From the NCBI GenBank assembly GCA_033026295.1, contig CM065174.1:2903001-2967000 (forward strand): 64,000 nt of DNA. Reading direction: 5' to 3'. Source of the DNA: Channa striata (taxonomy: Eukaryota > Chordata > Actinopteri > Anabantiformes > Channidae). The position numbers and the translations under genes are program-made. Below the pieces are notes generated by a model. It saw only the letters and a program-made list of their open reading frames with translations, had not been told where the DNA came from and searched no databases. Every line of letters starts with the position of its first letter. The stretch's first letter is position 1. Shown one piece after another: positions 23,930-35,734 of this stretch.

Positions 23930-26900
23930 ATGGCCCGTCCAGAGACCACCGAGAGTGTTGCAGAAACCGGAGTTGGGGGACACGGCCCCTCTCCCTCGCC
24001 ACCACTCCTGGCACAGCCACACCTGGCCCAGCCTTCTCCTTACTACTGCCATCACCACTGGCTCTGGGACTGGTACCGGTCTGGGACTGGTAATCACCCC
24101 CCCCTGCAACCTCTGCAGGCACTTTATCTGTCCTACCCGCTGCCTTACCCGCACCCGGAGGGCCAGGATGAGCCCCAGACTCACCAGCGGCTACCTGCGT
24201 TATTGCCATCACCTCCTCCCTCGCCACTGTGCAACCGGAGGGAAGAGAGGGGCAGCGGGCGAACAGCACCTAGTGCCTTGTTAGGAGAGCAATCGGGTAA
24301 GATGATGTATAATAAAAAAAAAAACAGCACTGTCTGAGTATTTATGGCCATTGGGGCAAAGTTCACTGCTACAGAAAGTCAACATGCACTTGGTTTAGTG
24401 AGAAGGTGAAGAGTGTCAGGTGATTCTCAGACACGCAGCAGTTTGCCCTCCAGGCCTATAGGCTGTGTGTATAACCTGTGACAAGAGGCTGTTTGGGCGG
24501 TGTGGATGAGGGACGCGTGGGGGTATGGTGGGACGAAGAGGGGAGGTGTTATCTTCTGTTGCAGAATGGAAGCGGCGTGTCGTGAAGCGGCTCGGATTTC
24601 GGACAGTAACCACTCAAACTGGTTCTGATCACCAGTGGCTGTCTGCGGCTTCCAGGCACTGGCAGTGACAGACATTGGTGTAGATCCTTCTAAATAATGC
24701 CTTCCTTCTTATTTGCTGTAAGCTGCATTCAGTCAGGCTTCATTTTCACTAAACTCACGGTGGAATTTGGAAGCTGTAAAATCAGGTGACAACAGTGGCT
24801 CGGCAGGTTTACGTGTGGCACGACATTGCGCTGCTGTGGCAGGTTTAAGGCGTGTAAACAATGGAGCAGCCCACCCCTCCTACTTCTCCTCCCCCTCGTC
24901 TCTCAGCTGTAGGTCAGCTGTGCATCTCGGGCATGTTCAGACATGTCCCCTGCGCTGTGGCTGCAGCTTTTCTTCCTGCTCTGAGCTGCTCAGCTTGGCA
25001 GCTCAAAGTCAGTCAGTAAATTAGGCTGTTCATCCAGGGAGCTCAAAACCCATTTACCGAGTCAGGCGGCGAGTTGAGCAATCAGTGTGTCGGGTTCAAA
25101 GCTTTTAATCAGGCTTATCAGTCATTCAGTTAACGAGGAAGCAGTTACATCATCATTTTTGTAGCTTCTCAACCAAGAGCTAGTCGACTAATTATCCAAA
25201 CTAATTAACCAGAGTATGACTAGTTGCTCTGTTAATAAGTTGATTGATTTCTACAATTACATTCCTGGTTATTTGTTTATACTAGCAGTTGGTTATTGAG
25301 TCAGTTTGTAAGTTGTGCTGGTGAATCCCCTTAAATCAGCCCCCCCCCCCTTACCCAACAACCAGATCACTCTCCTGTCTTTCCTGGCTCTGGTCAGGGG
25401 GTCTTCCTCTGTCACCTGGTCAGCGCGTCAACCTATCAGACGGGCAGGTCCATCCCCCTCTTCTCCCGTCTGGCCAATCACAGCTCGATGCCCTGCACGG
25501 TCCGCCAATCACATACAGACGTCTCCAATAGTGCTGCTTTAGAGTTACCTTGGCAACAAGCCAGGGTTTCCCCATTTGTTTTCTACCGCTCTCTCTCCAT
25601 TCCCTCAGTCTCTCCGTCTCTCTCTGTCTAGTCACCTGCATCTTTGAAGGATCAGTCGTAATCCTCCTAGTTGAGCAGATGCTGTGGTTGCCAGGGGTGA
25701 CGTTTCTGTGGTAGAGTTGTGGTTGCCGCCGGCACTCGGTTGTCTGTCAGAAACAGGGGGTCGCTTCAGAGAAAAGATGTGATTGGACAAAGTAAAGAAC
25801 AACCAGGGGACATAAAGGTGTGTCAAAAAAAGGGCTCAGAACAGTGTGAAGAGAATTAGAATCAAACGGGAGCAGAGACAGAAAAAAACATGTTGTAAAA
25901 TGTTGGTTGGATAAAGAAACAAGAGAAACTGCAAGGTCACTTTCAGTCTTCAGTGAGCTAAACACATTTTAATTCAATGCTAATAAATAACATTAGGATT
26001 ATATATTCTATTTTTTTAGGAAGTTTCAGTTTGCTTGTTTTCTGGCTCAGTTAAGATCAGAAAGTACAGGTATCTGTCTGCCTTTTTTTTAAAGATCTGT
26101 AAATACACACACAACCACTCCATACCAGACTTATTAAGTAGCTTAAGAGATTACTGTCCTAAGTTCCATAAAGAGGTAAATAACTCACCACCACCCCATC
26201 ATCCTCCTTAAGAATTACGTTTGACTGAGACCTGAGAACTAACCCGCCTCACTGGGAGCCGGAGTAAACAATGCCGCTATGTCACCAGTCAAGAATATGC
26301 AAAAATACTTGTTTTCTGTATCACGAACATTCATTTGATCAGTTCTCAGTCTGAATTAGAGAGTGTAAACGTAGAATTAACTCTGTGAAATCACAACTAC
26401 AGAGAAGCAATTTGGACATATCACCAGGTTTTACATTCTGCTTGTCTTTTTAAATAATAAGTATTAAACTAGAAAGTGAATGTAAACTTCTGTAGGTCCA
26501 TAAGTGTTATTTGACCGAAAAATGCATTAGGGAAAATGTACGTATCAGAGGTTCACTAAGTGTCGCGCTCAAAGTGCGACAGCAGCTCCTAATTCCCATA
26601 TGTCGTGTTCAGGTTGGCAGACGTGTGTACACACACATTTGTCTTATCTGTCCTGTTGCTATGATGCTAATAACGTCATGCCCTTCGCTTTATGAAAACC
26701 TAAACCTGTATGTCATATTTAAACTTTATCGGTTATCCTGATTACTGCGAGTTTCCCAAAGGCACGTTTTGTTGAGTGTGACAATCAGTAGTGTTTTGGA
26801 TGTGTGCTGCCGTGCCGTTTGTCAGCCTGTCCACGTTGTCACTCTGCAGGCACGCATCCTCATGACTTGAATTGTCCCCATTAAGTAAAGAGGCTGTTAA

Positions 26901-29025
26901 CGTTCTCTGCTTGTTGGTAACCGGAGGCTCTGTGCGCTCAATAAAACCGGGCTGTCCTGTTGTACGTGAACATGAGTGACACACATGAATATCTTTCCTT
27001 CATCTGAGTTTATTCGGCCTTTCACCCGCAGACTCCGAGACAGAGGAGCTGCAGGAGGCCTCTAGACAGCAGGGACCTCTGCCCGACCTGCTGCACCAAA
27101 TTGAGCCCCCATCCTGGCCTTCTCCTCACCAGAGAGTCCCCAGGAGAGAGGGATTGCAGGAGCTGGAGGTGCGGAGACTTGCGAGCCAGCTGAGGGCCAT
27201 CGGAGATGAGTTCAACACCACAGTCCTCCGCAGAGCGGTAAGAGGTGGGCTCGTGTTCGGGTGGTACGGGGGGACAAGAGAGGTGTGGGATGACACACTG
27301 TTTTCTCCATGTGAGAAAACCGTTGCACTGACTTGAGATGCAGAGAACATAAAAAATAGATTTTAATATCGGTTATATTTGTAATCTAAGTTTCATTCTA
27401 GATACTTTCCAGACCCCTTGTAACGTTAGTCCCCTCACAGTGTGTTTTTCTGCTTTTGTATGAGGCTAAATTCGGATTAAACAACAAGCATGTGTGGAAA
27501 TTTCATGCTTGTTATTATAAAAAGTTGGGACATTAAACATCGCACAATGAACTGCTCAAAATTAAACATTGCAGAAAGAGACTGATATTAATAATGTGAA
27601 AGTCCAGGAGTCAAAAATGTAGCGAGTTCTTCCTCCACCCTGTGGATCTGTGTGTACAAAGGTTTCTGAGTCCTTGAACACACCACATTCGCATTGATTC
27701 TCCGGCTCTCTCACGCACACGCACGCACACACACACACACGCACACACACAGCTATCAGTCCAGAGTGTTTGTACGTGGACGAGCGTGTGAGTTTGCATG
27801 CATACGTAATTACGTGTGAGGCGGCAGTGGAGACAGATCAATATTTGCATGCTCGCATGAGAGTGAATTGATGTCATCTGTTTGTGGTGATTTCATCCAT
27901 TCCACGTTTCTGCCTTCTCTCCTTTGTCTCGTTTTATGGTTTCACTTTCTCTCTTTTATTATCGAGTTTATACAAATGACATTCACACCTTATAGCCCAC
28001 TATTTCCTCACATAAATGGTACAAATTCGGCTATTTGTATAATAGTTTATCGTTCTTTCTTCCCTCCTTCCACATTTGCTTTTCCTTCCCTTTCTGTTCC
28101 TTTTTTTCTGCACTTGCTGCATTGTCTTCATCATAAATTGTATAGAATCAACAAGTATTACAACTGTTTTCCCAAATCTCCCTAAGAACAACTCCAGGGT
28201 TTTACACCTTTAAGCGTTGTTCACTAGAATAACCAAGACACTGTCTGTCTATCTGTGGCTCTCCATTGTTATTTTCTTATCTCACCCTCTTCTGTCCGTC
28301 CCTCCCTCTGTAGTGCAGATCGCGTGAGGAATCGGCACAACCCCCCCCTCCTCCTGCTCCTCCACCTCTCCACCGCTCTCTCATCCCGCCTTATGCACAC
28401 AAACAAAGATGACGTCACCCACCTTTGGCTCACACTCAGACGTACTTCGTACGGGTGTAACAGCCCCTTTGCAGTGATGAGTGGCAGGTTTCTGCTCTCA
28501 CTGGACTTTCTCCCTTGTCCTCTCTGTATGCTGTGGCTGCGTGTCTGCACGAGACCGACAGACAGATACTTCATTCTCGAGGGGGAATTGTGTGTGTGTG
28601 TGTGTTGTTTACAACACGACTCGTCCAAAAGCACAATCAGACAGACACTCTCTCTAAAGGAGCAGTTTGAAACAAAGGCAGTGAGGGAAGGAGGGATGTC
28701 AAGTATTGGAAGATAAAAGCAGAGTGTACGAAGGGGAGGGGGTGTAACCGCAGGCACGTAAGGTTCAAGCAGTTCACAGAAGCAACCTTAGCACAGTTAC
28801 ACACTTGTTTGAGCTGTTCTGTGTATTCCTCATTATTCCAGCTCATGCAGACGTCTTGTCCTTCTCTCTCTTCTCAACATCCTTCTCTCCCCAAACATTA
28901 CATCATTACCACTTTGTTTCAGTGGTTTGATCCCCGCTCCCTGCTGGCTACATGTCGAAGTGTCTTTGGGCAAGATACTGTTACAGGGTTACAGTGAGCA
29001 CCTTGCACGGCAGCCATTGCCATTC

Positions 29026-29056
<31 letters not shown>

Positions 29057-29481
29057 AATGGGTGAATGATAAGCTACATTGTATAGCGTTTTGGATAAAA
29101 GTGCGATATGAGCGTCCATATGCCAAATAGGTTCCAGCATCTTTGTAGATGGTCCACTCCTTTCTTGGCTGCTGCTACACATGTCACGAGTGATAATGCA
29201 GCACAGCATTGACTTGCATGAAGTTCAGTTATGTTGTGGTTTATGAGCTGTTTCTAGGTCATTTGGTCAATAAATGCGAATTTGTTAGCATACTGGCTCA
29301 TCTAAAAAGGTCAAAAATTGAATAATCGTGTCTGTGTGTCTGTGTTGCGTTTGGACCAACATTACTGTGCTTGTGTCTCCTGCAGCATGCTGCGCCACAG
29401 TGGCAGGACTGGAGAGACGCCTGCCGAGGACTCTTCAACTTCATCACCCAGACTCTCAGCACTCTCTACAGACTGACGTAG
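23930..29481 (+). CDS. bbc3: BCL2-binding component 3 (PUMA), BH3-only pro-apoptotic protein
   Basis: Family knowledge: PUMA is a p53-induced BH3-only protein that binds anti-apoptotic BCL2 proteins at mitochondria. Coding exons: 23930-24296, 27032-27237, 29386-29481 (TAG). Phases join exactly (Gly/Asp codon G|AC, then phase 0), giving 222 residues; human is 193. The start MARPETTESV resembles the family N-terminus. The BH3 helix is at about residues 171-188 (RLASQLRAIGDEFNTTVL), with the invariant Leu and Gly-Asp. The C-terminal exon (WRDACRGLFNFITQTLSTLY) corresponds to the mammalian tail that targets mitochondria. The region before the BH3 is Pro-rich with an aromatic/His cluster (YYCHHHWLWDWY), low-conservation linker. 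Neighbours ccdc9 and sae1 confirm orthology by synteny. A perfect p53 site is in the first coding intron. Confidence 0.95.
24929..24948 (+). promoter_or_regulatory. Perfect p53 response element in bbc3 intron
   Basis: GGGCATGTTC AGACATGTCC: two consecutive half-sites, each fitting RRRCWWGYYY at all ten positions, with CATG cores and no spacer. This is the strongest form of the p53 consensus. It lies 632 bp downstream of the first coding exon of bbc3, the classic p53 apoptosis target. The match is seen; binding is inferred. Confidence 0.88.
25474..25529 (+). promoter_or_regulatory. Cluster of three CCAAT boxes in bbc3 intron
   Basis: CCAAT at 25474-25478 (ggCCAATCA), 25505-25509 (cgCCAATCA) and 25525-25529, spaced 31 and 20 bp, all on the plus strand. 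The first two have NF-Y-like flanks. Could mark an enhancer or alternative promoter; this is inference. Confidence 0.35.
28921..29130 (+). mobile_element. SINE/MITE-like dispersed repeat
   Basis: Reads tggtttgatccccgctccct, ctacatgtcgaagtgtcttt, gggcaagatactg, gagcaccttgcacggcagcc, an internal (GT)n, then gaatgggtgaatgataagct and gcgttttggataaaagtgcg. I recall this order of blocks as a very abundant teleost short interspersed element with an internal GT run. In the second bbc3 coding intron. Confidence 0.6.
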
Positions 29482-31926
29482 GTCGCTGCCTCACCTAAAA
29501 TCACAGGCATGGCGACCCTTAAGGACTTTACCATTTGCTGTTGGACTGTGGCCGTTGAACAGAATCACTTTGACTGGATGCTGCACGGGGCCACGATGTC
29601 CTGAAATCATACATTTGCTTGAACAAAGAATTTGGAAGAATGAGACGGGCAGCTGGAGGAATTGGTTGGCACCTGTGGGCTGGATCACCGTGCAAAGTGT
29701 ACACAGAGAGATCATTGCAACAAGTTTTTTAATCCATTTTTGGAAAGTACAGTTTTTTCAGAGTTGAGATGAATCTCTTTGAAGCTTTATGATCTTCGGC
29801 AGCTTTTTTCAAACTTATCAAATACCCGGACTTGTTATTTCTGCACAAACAAACTATTCAGATTCCTCAGTTTGCTTACATTAAGTCATCATCATTTCTG
29901 TTGTCAAAGAACTCCAGATTTCTAGCTGGCCAATGAGAGCAGACATGATTTGAACCTAATCTGATGTGTGCATATTTCTCTCGTGTCTTTCTTTTGCATT
30001 CTGTGCCCCCATTGTCATAAACTGTGAAACTGGACCCTGTGGTTGCATCACAAGCAAAAGTCGGGTGTTATTCCACTATGGAGCGGAGCGCACACAGAGT
30101 GAGCCTCTCTCCCAATTAAAAACTGCTTAGTTTACATAAAATGTGCCTTTTCTGCTCAGCACACTGTTGAGGCTTAATCTCCAACACCAGGACAATCATA
30201 CACACACACAGTCCAAAAACACACACTCTCTAAGTGCTTTGTTTGCAAGTGTCATTACATTCAGAAGTCCCAGCTTCACCGTGGTTTAAGGTCATTTTAG
30301 GACACAAGCAGCTTTCGCTCGGCCAAACACGTGCAGAGGACGTCCACCAGGGGCTCACTCTGCGGTGTCGACAGTGTTTATAGTTACTTGATCGTTTGTA
30401 GATACCAATTTGAAAGATGAACTCCGAACTAATCTAACGCATTTTGAAAGCGGGAGTTCGCTGTGTTTGCTGGGAGATCTTTTTGTTAATTTTGAGCGGC
30501 TGTCGGCCGCAGTAGAGCAAGTTTGAATTTGAATCCAGTGGATTTTTGATGGTATTCCAAGTGGAATGGAGAAACAAAGGAAAAACATATGATTTGGATC
30601 TTTGGATTGTTAAAAAGTATTTGATGATGTTTGTAAAGCGACTCCTCTGGTTCACGCTTTGTTCGAAGTTTTGTTAAAAATGAGAATAATTTATTTTGGA
30701 AAGTAGCCAAGCTGTAGTTGGTTCTTTGGTTCCTAGAAAGTTTTAATTTGTAATTTGATGTATTTATTTTTCCTCTCTGATATTCCTGCTTAGAACTATG
30801 AATTAAACTGTACTTGAGTTGCAACTGTTAAAACAGAAAGAACGGAGCTGTTAGTGCACACACACACGCACACACACACACACACACACACACTGAAGGC
30901 CAATACATCACTATGGAAAGCTGTAAACATTTGGTTTAAAATGGTAGAAATCTGGTCCATATACGTGGGTAAAAAAAAGGGGGCTCAGACATTTAAATCC
31001 ATATGACGTTTTAAATATTTTTATTGATTTCTGAGCATTCAAACGGAATTGACGGCCCCTAGTTGACTTTGTCTCTGGCCATAAGTTGGGACAAAGGAAG
31101 CGAGTGAGCTGAAAGTGATGTATTTGCTTTTAATGTGTATATCATATGTGATGGAAATTCATTGTCCCTTCACACTCTTCAAAGCACAAAGGTGAAAAAA
31201 AATCAGGCATCACAGACTCTAAGCAATACGCAGCTTTTGTTCAACAGATTAAACCGACTGAAGTGCAAAAACATTTTACTGAAGATTAAGTTGTATGTTT
31301 GATAAAAAAACTGGACAGCGGTAGTGGTACTGGTTCGACGCATGCTGACTATATATGTACTGTAACACAGTTTGAGTTTAGTGCCCACTCAACCCCTTAT
31401 TTTAACCCGTCACACACACAAAAACAGGAATCTGATTGGCTTCATCGGGTTTCATTTTTGCCGTACAGATTATCCGAGTCTCACTCAGCCTTAGCTGCAC
31501 TGTTTCATATGTTAGTTTTTTTTTGAAAGCCTGGATGTATAAAGTCATTGATACCACAGTCTGTAGATGTTCAGCTAACATGTGGCTAAGCAGAAATCCC
31601 GAGGAAAAATTAGGTCAGCACTGCTTGTGCGTTCCTGTTCGTAGATCGGTCGGGCAGCGGTGCTTTCGGCTATGACTGTGGTCATAACGACGTGTGAGTA
31701 GTGACCTCGCTGAAGCCTGGCACTCTGGGCACTTCACTCACTCTCCTGGTTGTGTTTCGGTGTGACGGTGAACTCGCTGGTTCAGGACTCCTTTTAAGAA
31801 CAATACTCAGTGTCAGTCACATGCAGTTTGTATTTACTGTTTTTCAGCTGTTTTCTATTGTTGACTTTCTACATGGATTTTGTACTTTTTTTCCTTTTTT
31901 ATACATTAAAGATAAGGAAAAATAAA
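29482..31926 (+). other. Probable bbc3 3' UTR
   Basis: No ORF of interest. It includes a (CA)n run at 30857-30891. Candidate poly(A) signals are ATTAAA at about 30802, ATTAAA at 31905-31910 and AATAAA at 31921-31926. The true end cannot be told from sequence alone. Confidence 0.4.
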
Positions 31927-31949
31927 ATTTCTCGTGTGTTTTTTTTGTG

Positions 31950-34900
31950 ATGTGAAGTGACCAGAGAAGTGGACTTTGTTGGTCCTGGCCAACACAGACA
32001 AATAAAGAACCTGAAGTAGAAAATCGAATTAGACGGGAGGCCAAATTGGAGCGAGGAAAACTAAGATGGAGGAGAACAGCAACAGCCTTTCACAGCAGAA
32101 GGACCCAAAATAGACGTCAGCCGTGTCTCTGGCGAAGGGGGAAGAGGAAATTACTTTTTGGCTGCTTCTGAATTGCAACTATGAGTAAATGTCTTTGTCC
32201 CTGTTGGTGTAACTTTGAAGAAACTGTGAGCAGAGAAAAGAAAGTGTCTGTCCCCACAGTAGAACTGAACGGGTCTGTGTTGATGCAGCTGTGAAAGCAT
32301 GTGTTCAGATCTGGCTGTCTGGAATTGGCTCAATGATCCAAGGACATTCTTTCACCAGTGGTGCAACAGGAAGTGCATTTGAGTGTAAATATAAATACTC
32401 AAGGATTTCCCAGACACGTCCAGCAACAGGAAAAGAGTGGAGGACTCACATTTAATAAGTGGCTTCTAGCACAGTTTTTCAGAATCCTCTTTTAAGAGCG
32501 TGGCAGTGTGTGAGTATGTGGATGAAGGCTGAGAAGCATGCGAGAACCTGACGACCTGATTTTACCCCAAGGGTGAACGACGGCTTAAAGACAGGACTGA
32601 TATGAAGAAACCATCTTCATGGTTAGATTCTGAACGGGTCGACTCGGTACAGACCCGGGGGCCCGAGAGGTGGACCAGAGCCTGTTGAGTTACTAAACAT
32701 ATTTCCAAATGTGTGAAAGATAGAAAATGACAAAGAACCGGTAAAAGACTCAAAACATTCTGAATTTTTCCTGCAGTGGCACAAAAATGACTAAAAACAG
32801 ACACAAAACATCCAAAAAAAGACACAATGTGTTAAAATGCATGAAATGACTAAACACTGAGACAAACTGACCAAGTCCGTGGTCAGTGAGAACGTCCCCC
32901 CACGCTGCCCTGGTTACAGCAGATGTTGACAGATGTTAGGTCTGACTGAAGGGGAGGGGCGTCAGCACTGAGCGTGCGTGACAGAGGATGGACGGATGCT
33001 GCTGTGGTCTTCATCACATCTGAAAAGCGGCGCGGATTAACAGACCCACACAGACGCAGCACAAGTGTTTACTGAGGCCATGCGTGTTGTGATGCTTGTA
33101 TCCAAAAAAACATCTGCTCTTCATGTCACGTATCAATATTTTTGGTAAATGTATTACTGCTTTGTGTCCAATTCAAGAGCTGAACTGCTGATGAGTTACC
33201 GCTTTAATTTGAGCATGTGTGATTGTTTATTGATTATTATTAGCTTTTCCTGTGTTGGTTGAATAAAACAAGTTATTTAAAGATTCTATTTTCAAACCCT
33301 GTGCAGAGAAAAGATTCAAAGAATCTCAGGTTGCTCAGTGTCCAGACTAACTCACAGTTGCAGTAAAAACTCCACATAACCATTAATGCAAGAAGTCCGA
33401 GCGACGTCCTGGTGAGAACCTCACACAAACAACATGCAGCTTCCAGACTGTAAATATCCTCTCCTAAACACATCTGCACATTGAGCCAATCACGTCGCCC
33501 TCGGAGCAAAATCTGCGATCCGATTGGCTGCGACAACAGGCACTTGGACTTTGCTTCTTGGATGCAGCTGAGACCGAGAGAGTGACCACACAGCAGGGCG
33601 CTAATGAACTCGGAGCTTGTGGGAGAAGGAGAAAGGACCTACAAGAAAGGAGAGAAAAACGAAGGGACAGCGAGCGGAAGAAAGTGGAGGGACGAACGCG
33701 TGAGGTGGTAGATAAGAGCTTAGGTTTAATTAAAGGGGGAGAATGAGCTTAAAGGGGCGTTTGTAATTAATCTCCTCTCCAAATCCCAGGAAAAGAGCAG
33801 TGGCTCCCTGTGCTGCCTAATCACTGTGGTGCTTCTGCTTCACGTGGAGTCGTACGTATTATTTTCCAGCCGCCCTCTTTGCTCATTGCCTCTTTTTTAA
33901 AAAATTCTCTCTCATCTCAGTCAGGCAGTGTGCTGAACTTAGAATGAACTGAACGTTTGAATTCAAAAGAATTGGTCACACACTTCTGCAGCCGAGAGCA
34001 ACACACACGCACAAAGTCCACGGATGAAACTGGGTCAATTCCAAACATTTCATCATTTATTAGACGGATTCATGCAGCTCATCTCTTTGGGTTGTGTGTG
34101 TGTGTTTGGCATTGGGCCGCGTTTCATCACAGACAGTGACATGTTAAAGAGCCAAGTGTGGACAGTGGCAGCCAGAAGCAGGAAGTCCCTGTTTATCCTG
34201 CAGCCAAATTCCCCATTTTAAGGTGCTGAACTATGAAAGGTTCAAACGAGTAATTGTTATCGGCGTAAAATCAACCTGTGGTCTCACACTCCAACGCTAG
34301 GAACCCGCAGACTGTTTGCTTTTAGTCATAAATAGTGAATGACCTGTGTAGGACGGAACATCGTGAAAAATGATTGGACAAACGGCTGCTCAGCTGTCAC
34401 CTCATATGCTCCATGTCTATATATACTGGAGCTTTGATTTGAAATTTCCTCATGATGCTACAAGTTTTAAGACTTTGTTGTGATATCGCACACGATTTTA
34501 TGTTCATGCCGTAGATGCAGAAGTTGAAAATAAACGCAGTTTCACCACATCTTTACTATAAAGCGTAAACGTTTTTTTAAAGAAACAGGTTTGTTCCACA
34601 TTATGAAACTAAATCAGCTTTTTTTCTGAATCTGCTGCACAGCATGACGCGAAACACATGGTGTCAAAAAAGTGTCTTTTTTTCCCCCATCGGTAAGACA
34701 CATCTCTGCAGGTCGGGTTTAGCAGGTAAAACAAGTTCAATCAGTGCCCGACTCCCAGGAGCTGCAACAGAATCACGATTTTGGTTTTGCCCCCTGCTAT
34801 TCTCGGTTGCTGCTGCTGCCGCCTTGTTTAGGAGGATGTGATAGGAAACGGGTTTCACTTACGTGCGTGCCTCCACCCTTTCCTATTATTAAGCTGCAGG

Positions 34901-35540
34901 CTGCTCAGTCACCGACACACTGTGCATTTGATGAGTCACAGGTCAGGCACAGAGAGAGGTTATTACCAAATACAGTCATGCTCTCTTCTACAAATCATAT
35001 GACTTTCTACTGTCTTTCTGCGACAATAAACCACACTGTTGTGTTTCACATGAGATTCTCAAGAATTTGATCTCATCACTTCAAACTTTTTTCACATTTG
35101 TAACAGTGCACAAGAAAATATTACAGCAACATATTAGGCCTGCAGGTTTAAATGGGTTTCATTTATTTCTTTTAGGAGAACGTGGGTTTTTTTTTTGCAT
35201 TGTTGCACATCTGACATCTGAACATTCTGCAGAACCAAAGGTCTTTAGTCTGAACCTTGCACAATGTGACTTTGAGTTGATGCATGTTTCTGTAGGGTTG
35301 AAGTAGTTAATGGTTTGTTACTTTGTGAACAAGATCCACTTATTCAGTCACTTGAATAATTGGTCTTAAATGTTTGATTCAGCTACAACGTAACTTGCAG
35401 ACTTAAAATCTGCCCCAGTGCATGTGAAGAATGTCAGGACTAGACAATGAGGTGTTAGAAGTTTGCAAATAGGCCTAGAGGAACATGGATGTTATGTAAA
35501 AAAAAAAACCCAAAGACCCGAGGCTGATCTGTTTTACTAA
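31950..35540. other. Intergenic interval bbc3-sae1
   Basis: No gene supported. Contains a cryptic simple repeat (actaaaaacagacacaaaac-like) at about 32780-32870. A segment at 33483-33530 has two oppositely oriented CCAAT/ATTGG boxes, followed by a purine-rich stretch whose only long frame begins with TTG. Otherwise AT-rich DNA. Confidence 0.55.
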
Positions 35541-35547
35541 ACAATAT

Positions 35548-35553
35548 TTTATT
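35548..35553 (-). terminator. sae1 polyadenylation signal
   Basis: TTTATT on the plus strand reads AATAAA on the minus strand, about 185 nt after the sae1 TGA. It is the first such hexamer downstream. Confidence 0.65.
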
Positions 35554-35734
35554 AGCAAACGTAAAAATAAAAAGCACTGTTTTGTGAGAGAGTGAGGGGA
35601 AAAGTGGGTCAAATGACATAGAATGAAACTACCTGTGACGTTATGACTCATGGAGCACGTACCAGTATAAATAACCTGACAAAACAAAGAGAGAAGTTGG
35701 CAGGGCTTGTGTTTGTGTCCTGGCTGTGACGGGT

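Noticed and set aside
33558..33746. Lys/Arg/Glu-rich ORF after paired CCAAT boxes
   Set aside because: The frame begins with TTG; the nearby ATG gives only seven codons before a stop. The composition follows a purine-rich tract.
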